The position numbers and the translations under genes are program-made. From assembly GCA_037974665.1 (NCBI GenBank), contig CM075780.1, forward strand, positions 52,121,594 through 52,185,593: a stretch of DNA of 64,000 nt. Reading direction: 5' to 3'. This stretch comes from Ehretia macrophylla (lineage: Eukaryota > Streptophyta > Magnoliopsida > Boraginales > Ehretiaceae). Position 1 is the first letter of the stretch. Each line of letters starts with the position of its first letter. Below are positions 39,060-50,462 of this stretch, one piece after another. The notes under the pieces are model-generated. The model was given only the letters and a program-made list of their open reading frames with translations, searched no databases and was not told where the DNA came from.

Positions 39060-42000
39060 GTGGTGGTGGAAGGTACTTTTCTTATTAATAGTCAATCGGT
39101 AGTAGTTTTGATTGACACTGGGGTTACACATTCATTTATCATTCCTATATGTGCACAATCTACTGCTTTAATAGTTGATAAACTGCGGTATGTAATTGAA
39201 GTAGGAAATCCTATAGGTACCAAATTTGTTACAGAGTCTGTGTGTAAAGATTGTGATATTTACATTGAGGGGCATACGTATCCTATTGATTTGATAATCA
39301 TACCATTTCGAGACTTTGCGGTTATCTTGGGAATGGACTGGTTGAGGCGGTATTATACATGTTTGGATTGTAGAAGGAAAATTGTGACTTTAGAAGTACC
39401 AGAACAACCTGTCATTAAAATTGTTGAGAGTCGAAAATCTACTGGGACTCGTATAATTTCTTCTATTAAAGCTACTAAAATGTTGAGTAAAGGTTGTGAT
39501 GCATATCTAGCATATTTAATTAATCAACCTGGGGATAAATTGAAATTGAATGAAGTACTTATTGTAAAAGACTTTACGGGAGTATTTCCTGAGGAGTTGC
39601 CTGGGTTACTACCTGACCGAGAAATAGAGTTTGTGATTAATTTGTTGCCAGGAACTAATCCTATTTCTAGAACCTCATATAGAATGGCTCACCCTGAGTT
39701 GCAAGAGTTGAAAATTCAGCTACAGGGTTACTTGAGAAAGGTTTCACTCAGCCTAGTTCGTCACCTTGAGGTGCCCCTATATTATTTGTGAAGAAGAAAG
39801 ATGGTACTTTGCGATTGTGCATTGATTCTCGGGGTCTTAATCAAGTAAAGGTAAAAAATAAATATTCTTTGCCTTTGATTGAGGAATTGTTTGATCAGTT
39901 GCAAGGTGTCGTTGTGTAATCTAAATTTGATTTGAGACAGGGCTATTATTAGCTGAGAATTCGAAAAAATGATGTGCCCAAGATTGGTTTTAGAACTAGG
40001 TATGGCCACTATGAATTTGTTGTATTGCTATTTGGGTTGACAAATGCTTTCGCCAAGGAATGGCAATGGGGCAGGGTAGGGGCGGGGGGAGCTATCCTCA
40101 CGCACTGCCCTGCCTCTCAAAAAGCTCCCTCATCTCCCGCCCCGTTCCCGCATTTTATACCCCCGCCCCCGCCCCCGAATCCCTATGGGGAATGGGGATT
40201 ACCCGCGGAGTTTTTATTATTCTTTTTAAACCTTAAGAATTATAATTAATTTGAATCATGCAACTTCAAAATAAAAAGTAAAGTTATACTAATGATAAAT
40301 ATAAATATAGATCTTAAATAAAGTCTAATATTAATTATTCTTGCAATTAAATAGTAAAAATAATATTATAGTAATTGAGTCTCAAATATTTAAAATAAAT
40401 TTTGACTTAAACCATTGTGTATAAGAACTCTAATTGAAAAAGAACATTTCTTTGTACTAGTGAGATTGCATTGATTATTATAATTTTTTTTCTTATCGCA
40501 TGTCACATATAATATTAGTTGTGATTCTTTAAAATTCATCTTTAGTTATGTAATTTGAAGCTTTTTGAAGTACAACTGAAATAACTAACAAATCTTTTAA
40601 TTCACTATGAACAATAGTAAAATTGAGGTATTTATGTCAAATGATAGCAAATCTCAAGTTATGGCATACAGTGGTTTTAAGAATAATTATAAAATCCTTT
40701 CAAATAATCTATTTTTTCTTCTCCATTTTATAATACTTTGTTTAATGTTATTTTTTATACTTTTATATGTATAATTTTAATACATATATAATACTAAAAT
40801 AATAAAAATAACTATCTATTTATGCGGGGCGGGAAATGTTTATCCCCGCCTGCCCTGCCCCGCCCCCGTGCGGGCATTAAAAGTTGATCCCCATCCCCCG
40901 CCCTATTCCCCATTTCTCGCCTTAATCCCCTTCTCACTTGGGGTGGAGGTGGGGCGGGTACCCACAATCCCTGTCCCCATTGTCATCCCTACTCCCGCCG
41001 CCTTTATGGATTTGATGCAAAGGGTGTTTAGACCCTACCTTGACCAATTTGTGGTAATCTTTATTGATGACATACTAGTATATTCTAAATCAGAGGCAAA
41101 GCATGAAGAGCACTTGAGAATTGTGTTGCGAACATTGCAGGAACATATGTTATTTGCCAAATTTAGCAAGTGTGAATTCTGGTTGAAACAGGTAGCCTTT
41201 CTAGGTCATATCATTTCACATGAGGGAATATCTATAGATCCTGTGAAAATTGAGGTGGTTATGTCCTGGAAGAGACCCAAGACTATCATGGAGGTTCGTA
41301 GTTTCTTGGGATTGGCTGGTTATTATAGGCGGTTTGTTAAGGACTTTTCTAAAATTGCAGGACCATTAACTTCTTTAACTCAAAAGAAAATTGTGTTTAA
41401 CTGGGATGATAAATGCGAAGCTAGTTTCCAGGAATTGAAAAAGAGACTTACTACTGCACCTATCCTTGCATTGCCTGAGAGGACTGATAATTTGGTGATT
41501 TACGGTTATGCTTCGAAAGAAGGTTTGGGCTGCGTTCTTATGCAAAATGGTAAGGTGATAGCTTATGCCTCGAGAAAATTGAAACCATATGAGCTTAATT
41601 ATCCTACACATGATCTTGAGCTTGCTGATGTTGTCTTTGCTTTAAAGAAATGGCGTCATTATTTGTGGGAAAATAAATTTGAGATATTTACTGATCATAA
41701 AAGTCTAAAGTATCTGTTTTCTCAAAAGGATTTGAATATGAGGCAAAGGCGTTGGTTAGAATTATTGAATGATTATAATTGTACCATTAACTATTTGCCA
41801 GGTAAAGCTAACATTGTTGCAGATGCATTGAGCCGAAAAGCTACTGTGGCTAGTTTGATAATAAAGGACTGGAAAATTGTGGATGAATTGTGTCTGTAAA
41901 AACTGAAGGCTTCTAGAACAAGTATTCAATTTGCTAGTTTACAAATATAGTCTTTATTACTGTCTAGAATCAGATAAGCCTAGTAGTCAGATTCTCAGTT

Positions 42001-43420
42001 GTTGAAAATTCTAGAGAAGTCAATAGGGGGAGAGTCCGACTTCAAGTTGCATGATGATGGACTACTCAGGTATAAGAATAGAATTTGCATTCCTAGTGGT
42101 TCAACTATAAAGGATGAAATTCTTGTTAAGGCTCACAGTGCTAAATATACTATACACCCTGGTAGCACTAAGATGTACAAGGATCTAAAGCAAAGCTTCT
42201 GGTGGAATAATATGAAAAGGGAGATAGCTGAGTATGTGGCTAAATGTTTGACTTGTCAGAAGGTTAATGCTGATCATCAAAGACCAGCGGGATTGTTGCA
42301 ACCATTGGAGATTCCAGTGCGGAAATCGGACCAAGTGACTATAGACCTTGTTTATGATTTGCCGAGATCACCACGAGGTAATGATTCCCTCTAGGTTGTG
42401 GTTGATAGGTTGACGAAAACCTCACATTTTATTGCTACAAAGAAGATAGATTCCCTTGTAAATTAGCTGATCTATATGTTGAAAACATTGTCAGACTGCA
42501 TGGAGTTCTATCTAGAATAGTATCGGACAATGATCCCAGGTTTATATCACAGTTCTGGCATAAACTACAAAAGGCTTTAGGAACTAATTTGAGTTTTAGT
42601 ATTGTATATCACCCGCAGATAGATGGCCAGTTTGAGAGGACTATCAGGATTTTAGAAGATATATTGCGAGCTTGTATTCTGGATTTCGGTAAGAGTTGGG
42701 AAATGTATTTGCCTCTTGCAGAGTTTGCTTATAATAACAGTTACCAGGCTACCATTGGTATGGCACCCTACGGGGCACTTTACGGGTAAAGATGTAGGTC
42801 TCCGTTGTATTGGGACGAGGTAGGTGAAATGAAAACTGTTGATCCAACTATTCTACCTGAGATGATCAAGATGATTGATAATGTGAAACTTATTAAGAAA
42901 AGAATGCTCACAGCTCAAAGCCGACAGAAAAGTTATACTGATAGACGCCGACGTGACTTAGTGTTTTCAGTGGGTGATCATGTGTTCTTGAAAGTCTCTC
43001 TACAAAAGGGTTTGATTCGACACGGAAAGGGAGGTAAACTCAGTCCTAGATATGTGGGGCCGTTTGAAATTATTGAGAAGGTTGGAGATTTGGCTTATAG
43101 ATTGGCATTACCTCCGAGTTTAGGAAAGATTCATGATGTATTTCACGTGTCGTTATTGAGGAAGTATAATCCAGATCCTTCGCACATTCTGGAGCCAGAG
43201 CCATTGGAAATCAATGAGTCATTGTCATATGTTGAGAAACCTCTTCGAGTGGTCGACAAAAAGATTCAGAAACTTCGAACCAAGAGTATTCTTATGGTAA
43301 AAGTTCTTTGAGATCATCACGGTGTTGAGGATGCCACATGGGAGCGGGAAGATCAGATAAGAGAAAAATATCCGGAGCTGTTTGTCGAATCATGTAAGAA
43401 TTGTGTGGACGCAATTAGTT
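39060..43420 (+). pseudogene. Gypsy pol: protease, RT, RNase H, integrase, chromodomain
   Basis: 39060-39791 has the retropepsin motif VVLIDTGVTHSFI and the linker GVFPEELPGLLPDREIEF. A frameshift follows, then RT palm residues ([20 protein letters not shown]) up to LLFGLTNA, where the hAT-like element splits it. RT resumes at 41000 with [10 protein letters not shown] and [10 protein letters not shown]. In RNase H the first catalytic Asp is replaced ([15 protein letters not shown]). Integrase (41999-42789) has its H-H-C-C zinc finger (CLTCQK). A chromodomain follows the DVFHVSLLRKY motif and ends WEREDQIREKYPEL (~43300-43380). Stops and frameshifts at 39911, 41899, 42394 and elsewhere kill it. 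Confidence 0.9.
40055..40991. mobile_element. Non-autonomous hAT-like element inside RT
   Basis: Left end AAGGAATGGCAATGGGG and right end read in reverse TAGGGATGACAATGGGG form 17-bp inverted ends (4 mismatches). The flanks CTTTCGCC (40047-40054) and CTCCCGCC (40992-40999) are an 8-bp duplication with two mismatches; removing the insert restores the RT motif GLTNA...AFMDL. The ends are GC-rich (gggcgggg tracts within ~150 bp of each side), while the 570-bp centre is strongly AT-rich and non-coding. Confidence 0.82.
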
Positions 43421-43434
43421 TAAGAGGGAGAGGG

Positions 43435-46091
43435 TATGACGCCCGAGAATTTTACCACATCTTTTAAATAACTGTTGCATAAATTACTTGAGCATTTTAT
43501 ATGCATTTCTTTTCTTGCTTAGTTGTTTTACTATTGAACACAATTCATAAGAAATTTGACTGTTTTAAATGCTCGATTTAATATTTTTTCTAAGTCACAT
43601 GACATATAATAGGAATCGGGAAATGGTAGTTTTGAGCGTTGGGGCCCGGGTGTATGCGTTTGAAAAATGTTTTTCACTTCGTGGAATAGTGTTACGTATG
43701 TAGAATCATTAGTTTAGAATTATCTAGCAATTAATTAGAATTATAAGCCTATTTGACCATGTGTTAGTAGTATTTGACTTAATTTATTATACCATGCATA
43801 TACTATATACACAATATATCATACATACTAACATAACACATTCAAACAAAAGCAAAATTGCCCAAAATACCCCCCCAAACCCGATGGCTCCCTAGAAGGA
43901 AAAGGAGAAGAACTCTTCATCAAATCTTGCAAATTGGCCATATAGCTTGAGTCTTGGAGAGAGTTTGAGCATCCTAGGGTCTCCTACAAGCTTCTACGCA
44001 TCTATATTATGAAGGAGTTAGCATTTTTGTTGGTTTAAAGTTTATGTCAAGTTTTGAAATTTTGAGATTTGTTACTTATGGCTATAGTTATGCTCATATA
44101 TTGTTAGATACATGTTTATTATGATCTCTAGACCATGTTTGTGTTGTGTAATAGCTATTGTCATGGTTGAAGCTTGAAATCTCAAAGAAGATGATGAATA
44201 GTGATGAAAATTAGGGTTTTGATAAAATTTGCTAATTAGAACAAATTGAGGCTTCCTTTAGGTGCTTTAGACATTAATGGAACTAGTTACAAGCTCACAT
44301 GAGGTTGAAGTGCCCGAAAATGAGTTAAAATGCAAAATTGGCTAACTTTAAAAAGGAGATTTTTCATATAACACAATCCGGGCACGTTTAGAGTTTAGAT
44401 TAAGTATCCTTAGGGCATAGAAGCACTTTTGGTGCTTTCAATTGAGAATCCTGATCCTAAACCCTTATATCAGCCTCAGCTCATACAGAGAGAGACTTGA
44501 GCTCACCTCCCCGAGGGAGGAGAAGCGTAGCTAGCCTTCCCCTATTTACAGTGCCCTATGCCGATTCCCACTTTCACTCTTTTACCTCGAGTGGTTTCTT
44601 GACCTCCTAGGCAAAGGTTTCACGTTGCGTTAAATTGGGGTCCGGATATCGTAGGTATAGTTAAAACCCGCTCGGGGCCTTCCCGAACTTTTGTCTCCAA
44701 AGCAGGGTTTTAGGGCCTTGATAGGTGTCTTATGGCTTCCTTAGGAATGTAGAATGGTTGAATTGTAGTTTTGGAACTTTGAACCTTGTGTAGGAGAAGA
44801 ATGACTTGGTTAAAGAAAGGGAAAAAGTGCTAAATGGATATTTTTATGCTTATACGAGCTCGTAGATGTGTTGAATTGTGCTTTTATCCTTGTCTAAGAC
44901 GTAATCATGCTATTTGAAGAGTTTACGGAAATTAGGTTATATGTCTCATTCATGTTATTTCGTTATTTTGTGTATATTGTGGTTATTTGCGAGGGCGGTT
45001 TACTTTGTCGTCCCTCTTAAATGTTACTTGATAATCTTGATTCTCGTGGACTTGTTTTGGGGTTGCACAACCTTTTGGGGCATGGTAGTGTCGAGTAACA
45101 CAGGTGGCGTCGGACTTGCCGTGCTCCCTCGGCTACCATAGTTTCCCAGTCTCTATCTCGCTGAGGCATACTCCCCTACCCCAGAGGCGTGGTTCACCTC
45201 GTTGGGGCATACGAACCTATCTCGGGAAATATAGGTCGTAGGATCGGGATACATCCGGAGTACCCTATTTTTGGAGGAATAAGGGTTTGGCCGGCACTTG
45301 CTTAAAAAATCTTGGCTCGTGGCTCGTGATCCAAGACAAGTGAACCTGTATCATTTTTATATGTGGTTAATTACTTGATTAACTAGTTGTGTTATTTGGT
45401 GTTGAATATGTTGTTATCTTGTTGTATATCCTATTGCATATCATGTTGCACGCCCCGGTATGCTGCATCACCTTCCTCACTAGGCAACATTGTTGTTCAC
45501 TCCTCATTTTAACATGTTTCAAGAGAAGATGAGGTGAATCCCCAGCTAATGGCAGTAGTAGAAGAGGAAGAAGTACAAGTTGAACAACTTCCGTGACTTT
45601 CTTGTGTGTTAAGGTTGGCTATAATGTGAAGCTTGTGTGAAGATGTTGTTGGTGTTCTTTTGAGGCCTGGTGGTCCTGTATATATTTAGTAGATGTAACA
45701 AGTTGTAATCTTGTATGAATAATAGTTAAGTAGATGGCATGTAATAATTGATTCTAGTTTTACTTTCTTTTATTGCATGCTTGTGGGTTTGATAGTTAGA
45801 AGGTTGAACTTGGTTTATCTTTGTGACATACTACTTATGGTTAGGTTTATAATTATCTTGCATGCTTGTATGTGATATAGATTTTGTAGTACCAAGGCTC
45901 GGTTAGTCTTGAGAAGTTGGTTGACTATGATTAATATGGAAGTTGGTTTGTATGAGTTGTTTGCTAGTTGGCTCGGGACATGTTTGTGTTTATGTGCAGG
46001 TAACTAGTTTGTCCACCTTACAGAGGAGATTATGTCCCTATGACGGGTCCGAACTTGACCTATAGTGTAGGGTTGGGTTCGGAGCGTTACA
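43435..46091 (+). repeat. 3' LTR of the gypsy element
   Basis: 2657 bp, collinear with the 5' LTR except for the extra block at 44440-44623. Here the CAG that precedes the acidic frame in the 5' LTR has become CAA (about 45520). Confidence 0.92.
44440..44623. mobile_element. 184-bp insertion in the gypsy 3' LTR
   Basis: Absent from the 5' LTR, where 'ggtgctttc' joins 'gttgcgtta' directly (33572-33589). The inserted sequence includes the palindrome cctccccgagggagg and is more GC-rich than the LTR. A repeat of TTTC(A) at both edges may be a short duplication. No SINE A/B boxes or MITE ends recognised; type unknown. Confidence 0.7.
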
Positions 46092-46367
46092 TGGGCCACC
46101 ATTATAATTGTAAACTATGAGATGTCCCTCTAGTCCCATTGTAGCACCAGATGTTAGAGGCTTTCCCAATAGAACATAGGAATCATTGATCATGTATCGA
46201 CTTGGAACATTGTCTATTGCATCTATAGCAACATCATATTGGCTCATGAGGTCCAACGCATTTGATGTGCGAAATGCTTCCTAGTGCTTCACAATCTCAA
46301 CAGTGGAATTAATCGTACGATAAGCAGCAACAACAGATTCCACTTTTGAACACCTAATATATGCTTC
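46092..46367 (-). pseudogene. CNX5: CNX5/MOCS3 fragment (part 1, adenylation domain)
   Basis: The minus strand reads [20 protein letters not shown], an in-frame TAG at ~46280, then SNALDLMSQYDVAIDAIDNV, PSRYMINDSYVLLGKPLTSG and GLEGHLIVYNYNGGP. This is the E1-like MoeB/ThiF fold of the adenylyl/sulfurtransferase. The usual DATDN reads DAIDN. The Gly-rich ATP-binding start of the domain is missing; the captured part begins beyond it. It is joined upstream to the PPR piece without a stop. Confidence 0.88.
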
Positions 46368-46622
46368 CGCACTGTACCCATCCACCATCACATTATAGCT
46401 CCCTAAATTCACAATCAACCTCTTCGGTGGATTGTGCTCCCTTAACATTCTCTCAAACAACTTCAATGTCTCATCAAACTTCCCATTCTTGTTCATAGCA
46501 TCCAAAACTGAGTTAAATGCGACATCACTCATCTTAACACTCAAATTCTCACCTACAGCTTCTTCATAACAATCCATTGTTTCATTCTCCATTCCCCTCA
46601 AGAAATACCCCTTCAAATACAC
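46368..46622 (-). pseudogene. PPR protein fragment (EMB1796/At3g49240-like)
   Basis: About 85 residues: [75 protein letters not shown]. These fit pentatricopeptide repeats of an organelle RNA-binding protein, and the block EHNPP+xLxVNLG is characteristic of the EMB1796 type. The piece upstream (46623-47009), with [11 protein letters not shown], may be from the same or another PPR gene; I could not assign it. Confidence 0.75.
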
Positions 46623-47009
46623 ACTCCATGGAATCCACCAAGGAGAATTTACTAACCTCTTCACCTCTACCATATCACCTTTCAAATACACCGAACTTCT
46701 CTTAGTCATTTCATCAAACACCTTCCTCGCAGACTCTATTTCAACAATATTTTTGAGTTCCGATTGTGAAATTTTACAAACGTTTAGCTCTTGCTCGAAT
46801 TGCGAGAACTCCTGCGATTGTAACTGCAAGCGATTCAAAACGTCATCGTAGTCGTGGTTTTGGGTTTCGAAATCGGGCTCGGCTTCGGAGTCTGCGAGCT
46901 TGAGATCTTCGCGACTGTGATTTGGTGTTGACAAACGATCCTCGTCGTCTACGCTAAAGAACAGCACTTCGGGATTTGCTGCATAAATTTGCATCACCTC
47001 ATTGTGGTT
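46623..47009 (-). pseudogene. Unassigned coding-like piece between HSP70 and PPR segments
   Basis: About 128 residues in the same open frame as its neighbours, acidic and polar ([20 protein letters not shown]), with a helical Q/E-rich part ([16 protein letters not shown]). Open frame and residue content suggest captured coding sequence. [13 protein letters not shown] could be PPR-derived. No family recognised for the acidic part. Confidence 0.5.
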
Positions 47010-47156
47010 GGTGTCGGCGAAAACAACTTGAGACGGCGGAATGCTATTTCCCTGATCAGTAGCTACTAGCGCAGCACTATCGTGTTGCTGAACACCCACA
47101 CACGAGTAAGCCGTCCCTAGATCGATTCTAATCGCCGAGCTGTCACCTTGAGCCAT
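47010..47156 (-). pseudogene. HSP70: HSP70 N-terminal fragment with start codon
   Basis: 49 residues from the ATG at 47156: [20 protein letters not shown] and [19 protein letters not shown], corresponding to the phosphate-1 loop IDLGTTYSCVGV and NDQGNRTTPSYVAFTD of cytosolic HSP70. This could act as the translation start for the chimeric frame, which stays open from 47369 to 46281 (362 codons), joining HSP70, the unassigned piece, PPR and CNX5. Confidence 0.85.
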
Positions 47157-47441
47157 CGGAAAAAAAATGAAAATACTGCTGATAAGACAACATTGCTTCG
47201 TAATAATAATAGTGATTGTGCACATGTTTGGATGGTGGAGCAGCTCACGGAGAATATGGCTGATAACTTTGAGGATATTGGTGATAATAGTGTTGTTGAT
47301 AATAGTGTTAATATTGTTGATATTGCTGAGAATGTTGTAGATATTATTGATATTGTTGAATTTGTACATAATATTACGTCACTATAGCATCCATGGCGTG
47401 TAGTCTGGTACCTTCGACCATGGAGTCAACGAGAGCACCAA

Positions 47442-47809
47442 TGTAACAAACTAAAATTTTGAGGAAGAATAGAAAGACATAAAAGAAAGGAAAATTACAG
47501 AGAATTGAAGAAAGAAGAACAAAATAGAAATAAATATAGTGTTTGCTTGCATAGCCTTGCTCTGATACAACCGTCAAGATATATAAATCTTCATACCTCA
47601 CATGCTAAATGCCTAACAGACTTTAACTAACAAGACACATAATAGCTGGGCTTGGTTGATCAACAACTGTATTGAGCTTCGTAATCTAACTGACTTCAAT
47701 CTGATATTCTTCACTTGGGCTGGACTGCTTGTTAACTTGACTTGAGCTCTGTGGTTTGGGTTGGTCATTATCATTAGTATAGTAGTCCATAGCTACTTGG
47801 ATCATAACA
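47442..47809 (-). repeat. 5' LTR of the chimeric retrotransposon
   Basis: 368 bp, same length as the 3' LTR. Between it and the HSP70 piece (47157-47441) is a leader with repeated 'aatattgt/tgttgat' words (47255-47370) that may be a remnant of the original gag. Confidence 0.92.
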
Positions 47810-47814
47810 TATTC

Positions 47815-48050
47815 CTACAGGAAGCAGAGACGTCAATTTGTCAGATTCATCAAGAGTCAGTTTTCTAAGATTGTTGAGGGATGTCATCCACGTAGGGAAT
47901 CAGCTACCTTCATAAGACTCAACCTTTAATCTTTCCAAGTTGGGAGGAGGCTCAAGAGCTTCCATTACCTCTTGTCTCATCAAACCAAACATCAATTTCT
48001 GGATGTGCTTCTTAGATTTCAGATTTGCATTCTTCGCATCTGCCATTCTA
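47815..48050 (-). pseudogene. NBS-LRR resistance gene, proximal LRR part
   Basis: The minus strand reads EVMEALEPPPNLERLKVESY, a stop (TGG-to-TGA or similar) before FPTWMTSLNNLRKLTLDESD and LTSLLPVG. 'LxPPPNLExLKIxxYxG' followed by 'FPxWxxSLxNLRKL' is diagnostic of CC-NBS-LRR proteins. It joins the part at 30475 once the inserted element is removed. No NBS domain follows to the right. Confidence 0.8.
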
Positions 48051-48147
48051 TCCACATTACCTATTTTATCCACGTCAACCGGTACACCCCAATTATAAGG
48101 CCAATAATTTTTTTTTTTGTTGTTTTTTGTTAATTTTAATCATAATA

Positions 48148-48660
48148 TGAATAAACGACTTAACACCCGCCTGTGTTTTGCTATAAAGGGCATCGCGAGA
48201 AAGAATTGAATCACTATCTATCATCCACCCTTTTGTGTTTTACCAAAAGTACACAATACCCCCCCTATATTTTAAAACGTAGCTGATTACATCACTATGT
48301 TTTATAAAAGTAGTTGAATACCCCCGACCCTATATTTTATAAATAAGCTAATTATCTCCATGTTTTTTAAAAAGGTAGCTGAGTATCCCCTCCCCCTTGT
48401 ATATTTAAAAATGTAGCTAAATACTCCCTGTTAAAATGAATGATTTTTTTAACAGAAGCAGGTATTCAGTTACATTTTTTAAAACACAGAGGGGTACTCA
48501 ACTACATTTTTAAAACACAAGGGAGTAATAAGCTATGTTTTAAAATATAAGGGGTATTCAGCTACTTTTATAAAATATAGGAGTAATCAATTACATTTTA
48601 AAATACTAGATGTATTGTGCACTTTTGACAAAATATAAAGAATGTTAAGTCGTCTACTCA
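48148..48660. mobile_element. Foldback element with internal repeats
   Basis: Ends TGAATAAACGACTTAACA and, read in reverse, TGAGTAGACGACTTAACA. Flanks TCATAATA (48140-48147) and TCATACTA (48661-48668), an 8-bp duplication with one mismatch. The arms contain a ~45-60-bp unit ('tattttaaaa(c/t)gtagctgaataccccc') repeated three to four times directly in each arm and inverted between arms. Non-coding. Confidence 0.7.
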
Positions 48661-48668
48661 TCATACTA

Positions 48669-50462
48669 TTAATGGTAATGACTAACATCATTATCTTTGA
48701 CATACATCTTTTAGAGTAATGGTGACTAATTTAAAAAAGTGTAACAATATTAGAGACCAATGCACAATTAACCCTTTATAGTTTGTTAATCAGTCAAAGT
48801 TGCCTAAATTTGGTTTTATTCCATACTTGGAAAGATTCAAGTCTTAGATCAACCCTAAAGTAACAGTGCATTTGGAGTGACTTGAGATGATGACTTGATG
48901 ACTCGGCTCATCTTGGTTTTTGCCTTTACATGCTTGCTCGTAAAATTGATGGATGTGGCACTTTGTGATGAATTGAAACAAATCAAATTTAGCAGGTTAT
49001 GATTTAAATCAATTCATGCTGAACTACTACAAAAAAGTTTTAGAAAACCAAATTAAAAGATCAGCTGTCGCAATTAAGTGGGAAGAAATAGTTTTGTAAA
49101 CTAAAATGTAAAGATATCTTTTACAGCATTTTGTAAAGTCAACGAGGATTATCGTCTCCACAACTCAAAGAGTAAATTCGTTCCTTCTCCTTCGTCGAGA
49201 AATTGGAGGCAGAAACAGGCTACAAACCAGAATGCAGCCAAAGTGGTCGGCAAATTTCAAGATCATCTTGCTTCTCAGCCACTAGGGATAGTTGCAATAG
49301 GTGAAGATACAGGGTTCTGGTTTGCAGTGGTGTACAATGTGCATGCGAATGGTAAAGCTTAAAGATGGTAGCTCGGATTTGAAGCAAAAAAAAACTTCTT
49401 TTCTTACTTCCTCACTGGGCTTAATTCGGCTACAATATCAGCATTTTCCAGATCATTTACGAGGCTGCTTCTTCGTAAGTACACACAGATGACAAATTGA
49501 TAAAATTCTACTAGGCCATGCGGTGGCGATACTGCAGAATGGGGGTTTTGAGCGTAAATATTCCACTGACCTGTAAAAGAGAAGGAATGAGAGAAGATCT
49601 ATGACAACGAATAAGACAATGTAATATGACGAACAAGGAATAAGAGAAGATCTATCATTTTGTCTATATAAACAAAAGAAATAAGCAATCAAAACACTAT
49701 CAAGTACTCTAAATTCAAGTTCAATTAAGATAAAAAGAACTTTTGCATTATTCATGTTGGTTAATCCCACAAGAGCAACATGAGCAAAATGGAAATGAAC
49801 TTCCCTGAACTCGTCCTCACCCGGAGGAGGGGTAGGGGTAGGGGTGGGGGATTTGTGCTTCGGAGTAAATAGTTGTACATCTTATCCCACGATTCCTGAC
49901 TCAAAAGACTGCCGACAATTAGGTAAACATGATCATTTCCGTCAGTTACAACTGAGATCATGTTTGAAAACCCGTATCTTATGTACATTCCGCGAGGTTA
50001 ATATGTATGAAGGATGTCTCCAATCAGTGCTTCTGCCAAAACAGCTCAAGATATTAAACGAATCATCAAATGTCTTGGCTAACAAAATGGCAACCTGATG
50101 ATAACCAGATATATTTCTGAAGTACAAAAACGTTTAGAAAGCGAGCTGCAATATAATGTACAGGTAGAAATTAAATGGATGGTAAGGGCAGCACTAGTTT
50201 ACCCAATCCCTACTAACCATATTACTTAAGACAGAAGAAGACTAGCTAAATAACTTTCTAAAAGTTCCACCAAAACAACTCAAACTGATGCAGGAAGGGG
50301 TTGAGCTGCTTGTGGCTAAGAGATGCCGAGTGTACCTGAGATCGGTTCCTGACTGACAACTGACAGTTATCGGGTCAGAACCTCCAAAACTCAAGGCGAT
50401 TATAAGCGAGTAACCTTGCAAAATACAGTGAAACACATAAGATCAATAATGAAAATCAAATG
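48669..50462. other. Unresolved stretch; possible decayed exon on the minus strand
   Basis: No gene I can name. On the minus strand at 50127-49860, two overlapping frames encode plausible peptide (ILLAKTFDDSFNILSCFG; then SVVTDGNDHVYLIVGSLLSQ) that would join after one frameshift. A GC-rich polypurine/pyrimidine run (ggaggaggggtaggggtagg) lies at 49822. I do not propose a function. Confidence 0.3.

Larger units (their letters stand above)
32584..46091 (+). mobile_element. Ty3/gypsy chromovirus (Tekay/Del-like), full length but dead
   Basis: LTRs at 32584-35058 (2475 bp) and 43435-46091 (2657 bp, with a later insertion) begin TGTGACG/TATGACG and end GCGTTATA/GCGTTACA. The TGGGC duplication is at 32579-32583 and 46092-46096. 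The primer site TGGTATTAGAGC lies near 35064 and the polypurine tract is AAGAGGGAGAGGG (43422-43434). Domain order is gag, protease, RT, RNase H, integrase, chromodomain. Inserted in it are a solo LTR, a hAT-like element and a 184-bp sequence. In the first ~140 bp the LTRs differ at 7 sites. It lies opposite to its host element and splits the CNX5 piece at YNYNGGPC. Confidence 0.93.
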
